Shown here: positions 52,410-60,259 of the stretch, in pieces
Position numbering within the stretch: the stretch's first letter is position 1
How the letters are laid out: each line of letters opens with the position of its first letter
NCBI GenBank assembly: GCA_035527895.1
Contig: DATKZQ010000002.1
Span: forward strand, 26,625-90,624
Origin: JADFWK01 sp035527895
Lineage (GTDB): Bacteria; Desulfobacterota; DSM-4660; Desulfatiglandales; B25-G16
Direction of reading: 5' to 3'
Length of the DNA stretch: 64,000 nt
Notes under the pieces: generated by a model
What the model was told of the DNA's origin: nothing
Seen by the model: only the letters and a program-made list of their open reading frames with translations
Database searches by the model: none
Made by a program: the position numbers and the translations under genes

Positions 52410-52857
52410 GTCATTGCGAGTCCCGCTTTATTTAGCGGGACGAAGCAATCTCCGAGATACTTCGTTTCGGTTGGAATAGGCTTCGTAAACAGAACGGGTC
52501 ATAAATGAGTAGACAATACTATGTGTACATAATGACCAACAAGCACAATACTGTCCTCTATACAGGTATAACCAACAATCTAAAAAAGAAAATCTATGAA
52601 CATAAAGAAAAATTGGTTGCTGGTTTTACCAAGAAGTATAACATTGCCAAACTAGTTTACTATGAGGTTTTCGACGATCCTGAGAATGCTATTTCAAGGG
52701 AGAAACAGATAAAGGCCGGTTCAAGACAAAAGAAAATTCAACCTATTACCAGCATAAATAGAGAATGGCGGGATTTGCATGAGCGAATATGAGATTGCTT
52801 CGCTCCCGCCTGCCTCGCCTGAGCGCTCGCGATGGCGGGCAGGTCGCTCGCAATGAC
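52410..52857. mobile_element. Putative mobile unit: inverted repeats bracketing a GIY-YIG gene
   Basis: The left end has GTCATTGCGAG (52410-52420), a small hairpin TCCCGCT/AGCGGGA and CGAAGCAATCTC (52441-52452). The right end has the exact reverse complements GAGATTGCTTCG (52791-52802) and CTCGCAATGAC (52847-52857). The stop codon of the GIY-YIG gene lies on the border of the right repeat. GTCATTGCGAG...GAAGCAATCTC is a REP-like word seen around small genes in many anaerobe genomes. Confidence 0.65.
52505..52792 (+). CDS. GIY-YIG nuclease-domain protein
   Basis: This 95-residue protein is a bare GIY-YIG domain of the UPF0213/YhbQ type: YYVYIMTN supplies the GIY strand equivalent and LYTGITNNL the YIG-like strand. 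KAGSRQKKIQ carries the catalytic-region basic residues, and the Glu region is AISREKQIKAG. It is A-rich compared with neighbours, suggesting acquisition. It lies wholly between inverted repeats (see 52410-52857). Role in cells is unknown; a structure-specific DNA nuclease is likely. Confidence 0.88.
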   Translation: MSRQYYVYIMTNKHNTVLYTGITNNLKKKIYEHKEKLVAGFTKKYNIAKLVYYEVFDDPENAISREKQIKAGSRQKKIQPITSINREWRDLHERI

Positions 52858-52890
52858 TTTTGTCATTTGTAAGTATAAACCAGCAACGAA

Positions 52891-53796
52891 ATGATCATCG
52901 ATTTCCACACCCACATCTTTCCGCCTGAGGTCAGGGAAAACAGGGAACGGTTCTTTGACCGCGAACCGGCCTTCAAGCTCCTTTACGGTGTTCCCGGGTC
53001 AAGACTTTCCGGCGCAGAGGAGCTCGTGGGCAATATGGATGACCAAGGGATAGACAAATCGGTGGTGTTTGGGTTTCCGTGGTATAGGGAGGATTATTTC
53101 AAGGCAAATAACGACTACGTCCTCGAGGCAGTTGAACGATACAAGGGAAGGCTCATCGGCTTTGCCACCGCTTTCCCCTTGGCTCGCGGTGCCGAAAAAG
53201 AATTCGAACGATGCCTGAAGGCCGGCCTCTCGGGTATTGGTGAGCTGGCACTGTACGATGAGGGCCTTTCAGGGGGTATCCGGGATCGCTTCGAGCCTGT
53301 TGCCGAGATTGCTCAGCGCTTCGACGTGCCGATTCTCCTCCACGCCAATGAGCCTGTGGGCCATGCCTATCCCGGCAAGACCGCTGTCACGTTGCATGAA
53401 CTGTATAGCTTTTTGCGACAGAATGGCGACAATAGATTCGTCCTCGCCCACTGGGGAGGGGGGATCTTCTTTTACCATCTTATGAAACGGGAGGTTAAAG
53501 AGGTACTGCGAAACACATGGTTCGATACCGCCGCCTCACCGTTCCTCTATGATAAGGAGATCTATCCTATTGCCACCCGAATACTCGGGCCCGACAGGAT
53601 ACTCTTCGGGAGCGATTTTCCCCTGTTGAAACCGGGCCGATACCTGGAGGAGATGAAGGAGGCTGGCCTTTCAGAAAACGCAATCACCAAAATATCCGGG
53701 GAGAATGCAGCACGCCTACTGGGAATAGGAGCAGGCCCTTTCATTCCTTCTCGCACAGCTCAACCAACACGCCGTGGGTTTCCTTGGGATGGATAA
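52891..53796 (+). CDS. Amidohydrolase-family (TIM-barrel) metal-dependent hydrolase
   Basis: A 301-residue barrel of the amidohydrolase-2 family. Metal ligands are visible as DFHTHIFPP at strand 1, LLHANEP at strand 5, LAHWGGG at strand 6 and LFGSDFPLL at strand 8. Relatives include decarboxylases such as ACMSD as well as hydrolases, so the reaction is open. The conserved part ends around GENAARLLGIG; the final ~20 residues overlap the antisense epimerase gene by 56 bases and look random. Confidence 0.87.
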   Translation: MIIDFHTHIFPPEVRENRERFFDREPAFKLLYGVPGSRLSGAEELVGNMDDQGIDKSVVFGFPWYREDYFKANNDYVLEAVERYKGRLIGFATAFPLARGAEKEFERCLKAGLSGIGELALYDEGLSGGIRDRFEPVAEIAQRFDVPILLHANEPVGHAYPGKTAVTLHELYSFLRQNGDNRFVLAHWGGGIFFYHLMKREVKEVLRNTWFDTAASPFLYDKEIYPIATRILGPDRILFGSDFPLLKPGRYLEEMKEAGLSENAITKISGENAARLLGIGAGPFIPSRTAQPTRRGFPWDG

Positions 53797-54145
53797 AGGC
53801 GATCCGTGCCCCGCCTGCGCCCTTCCGGGGCTCCTGATCGATGAGCCTGACCCCCTTCTCCTTGAGCTCTTTTAGCGCGTCCTCTATGTTCTCTACCCTG
53901 AATGCGATGTGCTGCACCCCCTCGCCCCGTGCGTCGATGAACTTCGCAACCGGACCGTCCGGTTCCGTGGACTCGAGCAGTTCGAGCTCGCTGTCGGTAA
54001 TGGGGAAGAAGCCCGTTTTTACCTTTTGCTCTTCGACGACCTCTGTCTTGTCAAGGGTAAGTCCCAGGACATCGGAAAAGAATTTCCTTCCCTCCTCGAT
54101 GCTCTTTACCGCAATCCCTATGTGATCGATGTGTTGTATCTTCAT
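53741..54145 (-). CDS. mce: Methylmalonyl-CoA epimerase
   Basis: This vicinal-oxygen-chelate enzyme of 134 residues interconverts (S)- and (R)-methylmalonyl-CoA. Metal ligands are in HIDHIGIAVKS (His), GVQHIAFRV (His) and GVLVELCE (Glu). GFFPITDSELELLEST and KEKGVRLIDQEPRKGAGG match the family. It supplies the mutase encoded at 16-18.5 kb, although it is 35 kb away. An AGGAGG site precedes the ATG. Its 3' end overlaps the amidohydrolase gene. Confidence 0.93.
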   Translation of the reverse strand: MKIQHIDHIGIAVKSIEEGRKFFSDVLGLTLDKTEVVEEQKVKTGFFPITDSELELLESTEPDGPVAKFIDARGEGVQHIAFRVENIEDALKELKEKGVRLIDQEPRKGAGGARIAFIHPKETHGVLVELCEKE

Positions 54146-54169
54146 ACCGTCCTCCTTTCAAGTGTTGTC

Positions 54170-54753
54170 TCACCGCAGAGACGCTAAGATCGCAAAGGGT
54201 GACTCTTTTTTTGCTTTCCGCTGAGGGGGCGGAAAGCAAAAAGATCAGCTCTCCTTAAAAAGGGGCTCCTCGTTTAGTTTATTTACAATACGAACTATAC
54301 CATCCCGCATGACAGGTGTATTGAAATTCAAAAGCAATCCGAGATTGAGGTCAGACAACTTGAGGTATGTTAAAAGTTGAGCCCTATGGATAGGCTCAAT
54401 CTTTTCGCATGATTTCAATTCAAGGATAATCGCGTTTTCAACGACAATATCCAGCCTGTAACCACAGTCCAGTTTCTTTCCTTTATAAACCACTGGTAGA
54501 GGTTTCTGCCTTTCGAATGATATGCCTCTGAGACTCAGTTCATAGCAAATGCATTCCTCATAGACCGATTCAAGCAAACCTGGGCCAAGTTTTTTATGCA
54601 CCTCTATAGCTGCCCCAATGATCTTGCTGCTCAACTCATTAATGTCCATTATCAACCCAATTGCCCGAAGGGCTGTGAAGCTTTTCCCTTGCCGGCCTCT
54701 CAACGGCAAGGGAAAGGACTTTCCTCTCTGCGCCCTCTGCGTCTCTGCGGTGA
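54170..54753. repeat. Inverted repeats and hairpins bracketing the GxxExxY gene
   Basis: TCACCGCAGAGACGC (54170-54184) and GCGTCTCTGCGGTGA (54739-54753) are perfect 15-bp inverted repeats. Inside them are two strong hairpins: a 14-bp stem at 54208-54242 with the core GCTTTCCGC, and a 12-bp stem at 54683-54715 (TTTCCCTTGCCG). Neither has a proper U-tract for the GxxExxY gene, so they are more likely repeat-borne palindromes than terminators. Confidence 0.65.
54245..54649 (-). CDS. GxxExxY-family protein (PD-(D/E)xK nuclease-like)
   Basis: This protein has 134 residues from the ATG at 54649 (M-D-I-N-E-L-S-S-K). The name motif is G-P-G-L-L-E-S-V-Y, and GYRLDIVVENAIILELKSCEKI carries the D and E-x-K of a PD-(D/E)xK core. 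The function of this widespread small family is unknown. A longer frame starts at 54709, inside the hairpin repeat. The gene is confined between inverted repeats, like the GIY-YIG gene. Confidence 0.88.
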   Translation of the reverse strand: MDINELSSKIIGAAIEVHKKLGPGLLESVYEECICYELSLRGISFERQKPLPVVYKGKKLDCGYRLDIVVENAIILELKSCEKIEPIHRAQLLTYLKLSDLNLGLLLNFNTPVMRDGIVRIVNKLNEEPLFKES

Positions 54754-54882
54754 ACCATCTCGCTCGCCCGCATCACTCAGCTCAAATACCAACCACCAAA
54801 TGGCATTCCCTGCTTGCTTTTTTTTCAACGCTGGCTAAAATATGGATCTACTATCACATCAGAAGGAAAAAGGAAACGGTTT

Positions 54883-55131
54883 ATGAATACGCGAGGACCA
54901 TACGGATATACGTCTGTAAGCCGGGAAAACCAAGCCCAATCAAGCTTTGATGAATTCGAGGCCACGGAGCTCTACTGCCCCACATGCAAAAGGGCTGTGC
55001 CGGTGATTAAATCACTGCTTCTGATCCTGCCTGAAGGCGACAAATACGAGTACCGGTGCCGGTTCTGCGGAACACCGGTGGGTGACAAGATCGACCGGCA
55101 CGGCCAGTACTATACCACCTTGAAGATGTGA
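54883..55131 (+). CDS. Small zinc-ribbon protein
   Basis: An 82-residue cytoplasmic protein with two C-x2-C knuckles (LYCPTCKRAV and YRCRFCGTPVG) about 30 residues apart. AAGGAAA before the ATG at 54883 fixes the start; the longer frame from 54814 has no ribosome binding site. It is probably a zinc-binding protein. Neighbouring genes give no functional hint. Confidence 0.75.
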   Translation: MNTRGPYGYTSVSRENQAQSSFDEFEATELYCPTCKRAVPVIKSLLLILPEGDKYEYRCRFCGTPVGDKIDRHGQYYTTLKM

Positions 55132-55221
55132 GGGGAAAAGGGACAACCGTCAGGGCTTTGACCGGGTGAAAAGGCGGCTCTTTTACGGCTCGCAAAGAAC
55201 CTCTGTGTGTGAAAAAAAATG

Positions 55222-55250
55222 TTGACATTCTTCCCTAAAGCTGATAAACA
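55222..55250 (+). promoter_or_regulatory. Sigma-70-type promoter for the porin gene
   Basis: TTGACA (55222-55227), a 17-base spacer and TAAACA (55245-55250) lie about 125 bases before the porin ATG. The long leader contains AAAGGAGGTGAGG near 55292-55304, a second strong Shine-Dalgarno-like site not followed by a usable frame. Confidence 0.6.
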
Positions 55251-55374
55251 ACCCATAATAGCCTCATATCATTAGCGAAATTAGCACAGGGAAAGGAGGT
55301 GAGGGTCTGGTTTTTTCTGTTGAGGCTGTTCGAGTCATTTTCTTGCTAAATCAATTTTTATGGAGGAAAGAGTT

Positions 55375-56430
55375 ATGCGAAAATTATTTATTCTTTTTGC
55401 GGCCGTTGCGTTTGTGTTTGCGTTTACAGCGCCAGCCAAGGCCGACGTCAACTTCAGTGGCTACGTTGCATTTCACACTTATATGGTTGACGTAGCTAAC
55501 GTTGCTCCGGCAAAGGATTCGAGTGATCTGGACTGGACCATGGACAGGACATGTAGCCGTCTGACCATCAACTTCAAGGAGGGACCGGTCAGCGCCGTGT
55601 ATGAAATCAGGCCCAATGTTGGCAGCTACGTGAGACACTGGTTTGCCAGCTGGAACTTCGGAGCCGGAACCCTGGGCATCGGCCAGTTCTGGACACCTGA
55701 GTTCTCCTGTATCTCCAGCGCGATGTACGGCTGCGGTGCCCTGGACGTGCTGGATCCCGCGTGCTCCGTCCGGATCCCTTTTGTGCAGCTTCAGTTCGGC
55801 AGCCTGAAGATCGCCGCGGGCGAACCGAGTGTTGTTATGCCTACTGGTATCGTTGCTGCGGGATATAACGACACGGAGACCTCTTTGCCGAAACTCATGG
55901 TGAGCTACGACCTCAACGTTGCCATGGTCGGCCTGAAGCTCTTCGGCGGCTATAATTCTGTTGATGCAAGAAATTCAACTACTGATCAGACCCAGGGCAT
56001 CGACTCCTATGTGGTCGGTCTCACCGCCAGCATGGGTTTTGGCCCCCTCTCCGTGAAGGCCCAGGTGTGGCAAGGGTCAAACCCCGTAGAGTACGGCGCC
56101 GGTGCCCCTGGCTTTGCCGCAGCCTGGAACGGAACAGCGGTAGTCGATGCATCATGCTTGTGGTATGGTCTTGACCTTGCCTACAAGGTAAGCGATATGA
56201 TCACGGTTACCGCCGGGTACATGACTGGTCAGAGCGAATCCGATGCGCCCGGTACCAATGAGGACCCGGCCACGACCTATCACGTGAATGCAACCATCAC
56301 CCTGGCCAAGGGCGTTACCATTACCCCTGAATACATGGTGTACGACCAAGATGACGTAACGAACGCCGGTGTGAAGACAGAGGAAGCAAGCCAGAGCGTT
56401 ATGGGCGTCTACTGGAAGATTGCATTCTAA
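55375..56430 (+). CDS. Outer-membrane porin-like beta-barrel protein
   Basis: The 351-residue precursor has a signal peptide (KLFILFAAVAFVFAFTAPAKA, cleaved before DVNFSG) and an alternating-hydrophobicity barrel. It ends in the outer-membrane sorting signature S-V-M-G-V-Y-W-K-I-A-F with terminal Phe. Cysteines (TCSRL, SCISSAMYGCGALDV, DPACS) are unusually many for a porin. GGAGGAAAGAGTT before the ATG at 55375 fixes the start over the ATG at 55360. A strong promoter and terminator suggest high expression. Substrate unknown. Confidence 0.8.
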   Translation: MRKLFILFAAVAFVFAFTAPAKADVNFSGYVAFHTYMVDVANVAPAKDSSDLDWTMDRTCSRLTINFKEGPVSAVYEIRPNVGSYVRHWFASWNFGAGTLGIGQFWTPEFSCISSAMYGCGALDVLDPACSVRIPFVQLQFGSLKIAAGEPSVVMPTGIVAAGYNDTETSLPKLMVSYDLNVAMVGLKLFGGYNSVDARNSTTDQTQGIDSYVVGLTASMGFGPLSVKAQVWQGSNPVEYGAGAPGFAAAWNGTAVVDASCLWYGLDLAYKVSDMITVTAGYMTGQSESDAPGTNEDPATTYHVNATITLAKGVTITPEYMVYDQDDVTNAGVKTEEASQSVMGVYWKIAF

Positions 56431-56456
56431 ACGTCGTTAGCAGTTAACCTTCGATA

Positions 56457-56487
56457 AACCCGGGGCTTCAAGCCCCGGGTTTTTTTG
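56457..56487 (+). terminator. Rho-independent terminator of the porin gene
   Basis: AACCCGGGGCT and AGCCCCGGGTT form an 11-bp stem with a three-base loop, followed by seven T residues, 25 bases after the porin stop. Confidence 0.93.
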
Positions 56488-56663
56488 TGGACATTCTCCC
56501 TTCTTTGACGGGCTGATCCTTAGCAGCATCTCGCATTGAAGGGTGGGGAAAATACGCTTCTGACCTGAATGAAATATCAGTTGATATGTAAGGTTCCTTG
56601 CATTATACTACTACACAGCAGTTTGATAACGATGTAGAATCCTATACTTGAGGTGATTGAGCC

Positions 56664-56957
56664 ATGAAGTATGTAGGTTTCAAAGAGTATATAAGAGAAA
56701 TACTTAAAACAGCAGAATATAAGAGAGACTCTAAAATTGGCTGTGTTGTGGCAGTAGCTCCAGTTTTGCCAGGTTGTATGACTCAGGGTGATAATTTTGA
56801 AGAGGCCCGAGATAACCTCATAGATGCCATTGAGCTTTGGATTACAGTAGGGCTCAGAGAAGGCGAAGAAATGCCGCTGATTAATGGAGCCAGGTTGGTG
56901 ACTGCTGCCGAGCGTATAGAAAAGTCTCCGAGTAGAGAAAGTACTACGTATGCCTAA
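56664..56957 (+). CDS. hicB: HicB-family antitoxin
   Basis: This 97-residue type II antitoxin has the degenerate RNase-H fold core: VAVAPVLPGCMTQGDNFEEARDNLIDAIELWI. It should bind and neutralise the HicA toxin encoded next. A C-terminal DNA-binding domain is short or absent (the tail AAERIEKSPSRES is disordered), so autoregulation may need another factor. The toxin frame overlaps its end by eight bases. Confidence 0.85.
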   Translation: MKYVGFKEYIREILKTAEYKRDSKIGCVVAVAPVLPGCMTQGDNFEEARDNLIDAIELWITVGLREGEEMPLINGARLVTAAERIEKSPSRESTTYA

Positions 56958-57168
56958 GATACCTGCTTGTTCGAGAGGCGAATTAATACGGAAGCTTCAG
57001 AAGTTAGGTTTTACAGGTCCGTTCAGTGGAGGCAAGCACAGCTATATGAAACGAGGCAAATATAGACAGATTATTCCAAATCCTCATGGCAAAGAGGTAT
57101 CCTCCGACTTAGTCAAGGAAATCTTGAAACAAGCTAACATCCCTGTGAATGAATGGCTCGCTGCCTAG
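56950..57168 (+). CDS. hicA: HicA-family mRNA interferase toxin
   Basis: This 72-residue double-stranded-RNA-binding-fold toxin cleaves mRNA in translation-inhibited cells. The catalytic His is in FSGGKHSYMKRG, followed by IIPNPHGKEVSSDLVKEILKQANI. It starts inside the end of hicB in another frame. Antitoxin-first order is the reverse of the classical hicAB order but is common. Confidence 0.88.
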   Translation: MPKIPACSRGELIRKLQKLGFTGPFSGGKHSYMKRGKYRQIIPNPHGKEVSSDLVKEILKQANIPVNEWLAA

Positions 57169-57267
57169 CGAAGCCGTGCAAACCACCATTGAGTTCCATC
57201 TACTCCGTGGATGCTCTGGAAATACATGCTTTCAATGAAAACAGAAACCCGACTGGGTGAGGCAAAG

Positions 57268-58923
57268 ATGAATAGAAATCCCTTACTAGTAAACGAACAG
57301 GTTCACCGACGAAGGTACTGTAAAAGTATCCTGAGTATACTCTTTCCCGTTGTTTTAGTATCCCTGACATTCTCTCTCTTTGTGCCTGCCTCTGCCTCCG
57401 CCAAAAGGCTTGTTCTCTTGCCCCTGAAGATATATGCCGACGAGTCGAAATCGTACGTGCGAACGGGGGTCAGGAGCATGCTCTTGTCTCGCCTTGCCGG
57501 GGGAGATATAGAGATCATTCCGGATGGAAAACTAGCCGACCTTTTAAGCGAAGAGGAAAAAGGCGGAATAACTGCTCAGACAAGGGCCGAGGAGCTGACC
57601 AGGGACCTCGGGGCTGATTATGCCGTGTATGGGAGCATCACGGTCATAGGCGCCGGGTATAGCTTGGACCTTTCACTGCTTCAGGCAGGTGAGTCCGGTT
57701 CCACGGTAACCAGGGTTTCAAGGGCCGTGAATGAAGATCAGTTCATTCCGCAGCTCGCCGATCTTGCCAATCAGGTGCGGGCCGTCATCGAAGGAAGGGA
57801 AGTCCCCGCACCGAAACCGAAGGAGAAGGCCGCGACCGTACCCGAATCCCAGACCACAAAGGGCATGTTTTCAAAGATGGAGGGGGAAAAACAGACCCCA
57901 AGTACACCGCAGAAAGGGCTCTCTTTCAAGCCTACCTCGGAATACCAGGAGTTCAAACCAACGTATACCATCCCGGTGAGTATGGAGCTTATGGCATTCG
58001 ACACCGGGGACCTGGATGGTGACGGCATGGCTGAACTGGCTGTGCTTGGAAGAAAAAACCTTGCTATTTACCAGGGGCAAGGGGAACGGTTTGTCCTCAA
58101 AGACAACTTCGAGCCATCCTTTGGCGAGGAATTCCTCAAGGTGAGCGTCGGCGATGTCGATGGCAACGGCAAGGCGGAGATCTATGTGGTTGGCCTCAGC
58201 GGCCTCAGGGCCCGAACCACCGTTTTGGAATGGGCCGGGGCCTTTCACAGGCTCTACCGGAAGACAGGCCACCTGCAGGCGATAAGAAGCCCGGCCGGGG
58301 GAAACCCCTTGCTGCTCTTCCAGAACTCAACGGTCTCGGATTTCTTCAGGGGCGACATATATGCCATGGATTACGGCGGCGGGGACACGTTGACCCGAAA
58401 AGAGGAGCTGCCCACTCTCAGGGGTGTGCAATTTTACACCCTGACCCGTTACGACCTCGATGGTGACGGAAATCACGAATGGCTGGGTTTCAGAGATGAT
58501 GAAAGGCTCTATGTGTGGGACCAAAACGGTGCGGTGCTGTGGAAAGGGGACGAGAAAATCGCGGGCACCAATAATGCCATTAACATCGGGGAGAAACAAA
58601 GCCCCGGAGATGATCCGCCACGGGTCCCCCTGGACAGCCGGCTTTTGATAACCGATATCGATGGCGATGGAATCAACGAGATTCTCGCGATAAAAAACAT
58701 ACCGCTCGTCAAATACGTAGAGGGTCTAAAGATTTACACCAAATCGCACCTGATCGCCTTTCGGGTAGAAGGAACGGGCCTCGTTCCGGCCTTGACAACC
58801 AGGCAGATCGATTACTGTTTGGTTGATATCCAGGCAGAGGGCTCGGCCCTGTTTCTTGCCGCGCAGAAGCCGAAACTCTCGGCCTTCGGCAAGGGCTCAG
58901 GGCTGATCATGTGGTTTGAATAA
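57268..58923 (+). CDS. Exported FG-GAP/VCBS repeat protein with N-terminal FlgO/TolB-N-like domain
   Basis: This 551-residue protein has a signal peptide (FPVVLVSLTFSLFVPASASA). An ~150-residue domain resembling TolB-N/FlgO (VLLPLKIYADESKSYVRTGVRSMLL, LGADYAVYGSITVIGAGYSLDLSL) is followed by a Pro/Lys-rich linker. At least four FG-GAP-like calcium-binding loops follow: DLDGDGMAEL, DVDGNGKAEI, DLDGDGNHEW and DIDGDGINEI. It is probably a periplasmic or surface beta-propeller. ATG at 57268 follows GAGG; the 57211 frame is longer but lacks a site. Its end overlaps the antisense dehydrogenase gene by 17 bases. Confidence 0.82.
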   Translation: MNRNPLLVNEQVHRRRYCKSILSILFPVVLVSLTFSLFVPASASAKRLVLLPLKIYADESKSYVRTGVRSMLLSRLAGGDIEIIPDGKLADLLSEEEKGGITAQTRAEELTRDLGADYAVYGSITVIGAGYSLDLSLLQAGESGSTVTRVSRAVNEDQFIPQLADLANQVRAVIEGREVPAPKPKEKAATVPESQTTKGMFSKMEGEKQTPSTPQKGLSFKPTSEYQEFKPTYTIPVSMELMAFDTGDLDGDGMAELAVLGRKNLAIYQGQGERFVLKDNFEPSFGEEFLKVSVGDVDGNGKAEIYVVGLSGLRARTTVLEWAGAFHRLYRKTGHLQAIRSPAGGNPLLLFQNSTVSDFFRGDIYAMDYGGGDTLTRKEELPTLRGVQFYTLTRYDLDGDGNHEWLGFRDDERLYVWDQNGAVLWKGDEKIAGTNNAINIGEKQSPGDDPPRVPLDSRLLITDIDGDGINEILAIKNIPLVKYVEGLKIYTKSHLIAFRVEGTGLVPALTTRQIDYCLVDIQAEGSALFLAAQKPKLSAFGKGSGLIMWFE

Positions 58924-60259
58924 CACCTCCGTAGACCATCTTCTCTACTTTTTCATACACCAGCTCCGTGGGCGTCTTCCCGGCTTCCCTCGATTCCTCG
59001 AGGAGCTTTCTGAAATTGGTCCGGCAGGGGAGCTCGATTCTCGGCTTCAACTGCTCCTCGGTGGCCTCATCCTGCAGTTGCCACAGGAGGGCCGCAGCTA
59101 TGACGCCGCCAGTATTGTGGGCCCAGTCAGCAACAAAGAGGATTCCGGCATCGGCAACCTTTTTGGCCAGTTCTATCTCTTCTTCCTTGCTGGTTGCCTT
59201 CAGCTGGTTGTTGGCCGAGCCGAGTATCATCTTGAACTTGAACCGTGGTATCTGCTCCTCAGTTATGATACCTCCCATGGCAGAGGGAGCGAAGATATCG
59301 GCATCAACGGTATAGATCTCATCGGGCGGCACGTCCATGACCCGCTCTGTGCCGTATTTCTGCTGCAGCTGCTCTACCCTGTCTTTTTCTATATCGGAAA
59401 CGATCAGCCGGGCGCCCTCGTCAAGCAGAAATTCGGCGAGCGGGTAGCCCACGTGACCCAATCCCTGCACGGCGACGGTTCTACCCGATAGGTCTGTGCT
59501 CCCATACAGGAAATCACAGGCCTCCTTTATAGAGCACAGCTCACCATAGGCGGTGGGAGTACCCGTCGAAACCAGAGGGCTCCTGGTACCGCCGACGAAG
59601 TTCCTGGTGTATCGCTCGTGAATGATATCCACCATCGCCTCCTCCAGCCCCATGTCGGCCCCGGGAAAATTCCGGGTCCTGTCGGCAACATAGCTCAAAA
59701 ACCCAATTGTCTCATAGTCATCCAGCTTGACCGGCGCGCACTGTACCACCGTCTTGCACCCGCCGAAGGGTATGGCCGCCACCGCATTCTTGTAAGTCAT
59801 CGCCCGTGAAAGGTTCAGGCCGTCGGTGATGACATCCAACTCAAGCTCATCCAATTCATGCCGGCGCATAGCCCCTGCCCTGATGGCATGGAACCCATTA
59901 TTACGGCCTAATGTGACGCTGTGCTTGCAGAAGGCTACCCTGATATTCCTGGTGCCATGATAATAGAACTCAATACCCTCATGCCTGCCTTGTCTCATCA
60001 ACTGCTCAATCTGCTCAACGTATCCTCCTAAACCGAGCTCTTCAAAACCGGCAACCACCTGTTCCGTACCAATCCCTCTGTAATGCTCGGTTAGAATATC
60101 AAGGTAGGTAAAATCGCGGGCATAGGTGCTGAAATCGAGATCGTCGTCCCACTCCTTCATCCCCCGCATGAGAAATTCATCCAGTCTCCGACTGTAGATA
60201 ATCTCCAGGCTCGTAAGGTCTTTCTCGCCCATGAAATCAAATACGCCCTTTACTTTCAT
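58907..60259 (-). CDS. Glu/Leu/Phe/Val dehydrogenase-family enzyme (leucine-dehydrogenase-like)
   Basis: This 450-residue NAD(P)-dependent oxidative deaminase has the catalytic Lys in AMTYKNAVAAIPFGGCKTVV, as in leucine dehydrogenase, and the Asp in GADMGLEEAM. The Rossmann motif is VAVQGLGHVGYPLAEFLLDEGA. It carries an ~85-residue N-terminal extension absent from ordinary leucine dehydrogenases, and the substrate segment L-G-R-N-N-G-F-H replaces the usual L-G-P-A-L-G-G. Substrate specificity is therefore uncertain. AAAGGAGGT precedes the ATG by eight bases. Confidence 0.85.
   Translation of the reverse strand: MKVKGVFDFMGEKDLTSLEIIYSRRLDEFLMRGMKEWDDDLDFSTYARDFTYLDILTEHYRGIGTEQVVAGFEELGLGGYVEQIEQLMRQGRHEGIEFYYHGTRNIRVAFCKHSVTLGRNNGFHAIRAGAMRRHELDELELDVITDGLNLSRAMTYKNAVAAIPFGGCKTVVQCAPVKLDDYETIGFLSYVADRTRNFPGADMGLEEAMVDIIHERYTRNFVGGTRSPLVSTGTPTAYGELCSIKEACDFLYGSTDLSGRTVAVQGLGHVGYPLAEFLLDEGARLIVSDIEKDRVEQLQQKYGTERVMDVPPDEIYTVDADIFAPSAMGGIITEEQIPRFKFKMILGSANNQLKATSKEEEIELAKKVADAGILFVADWAHNTGGVIAAALLWQLQDEATEEQLKPRIELPCRTNFRKLLEESREAGKTPTELVYEKVEKMVYGGVIQTT

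Noticed and set aside
54208..54242. Hairpin after the GxxExxY gene as its terminator
   Set aside because: On both strands the 5' arm is T-rich and the 3' arm A-rich, the reverse of a rho-independent terminator; classified as a repeat-borne palindrome.
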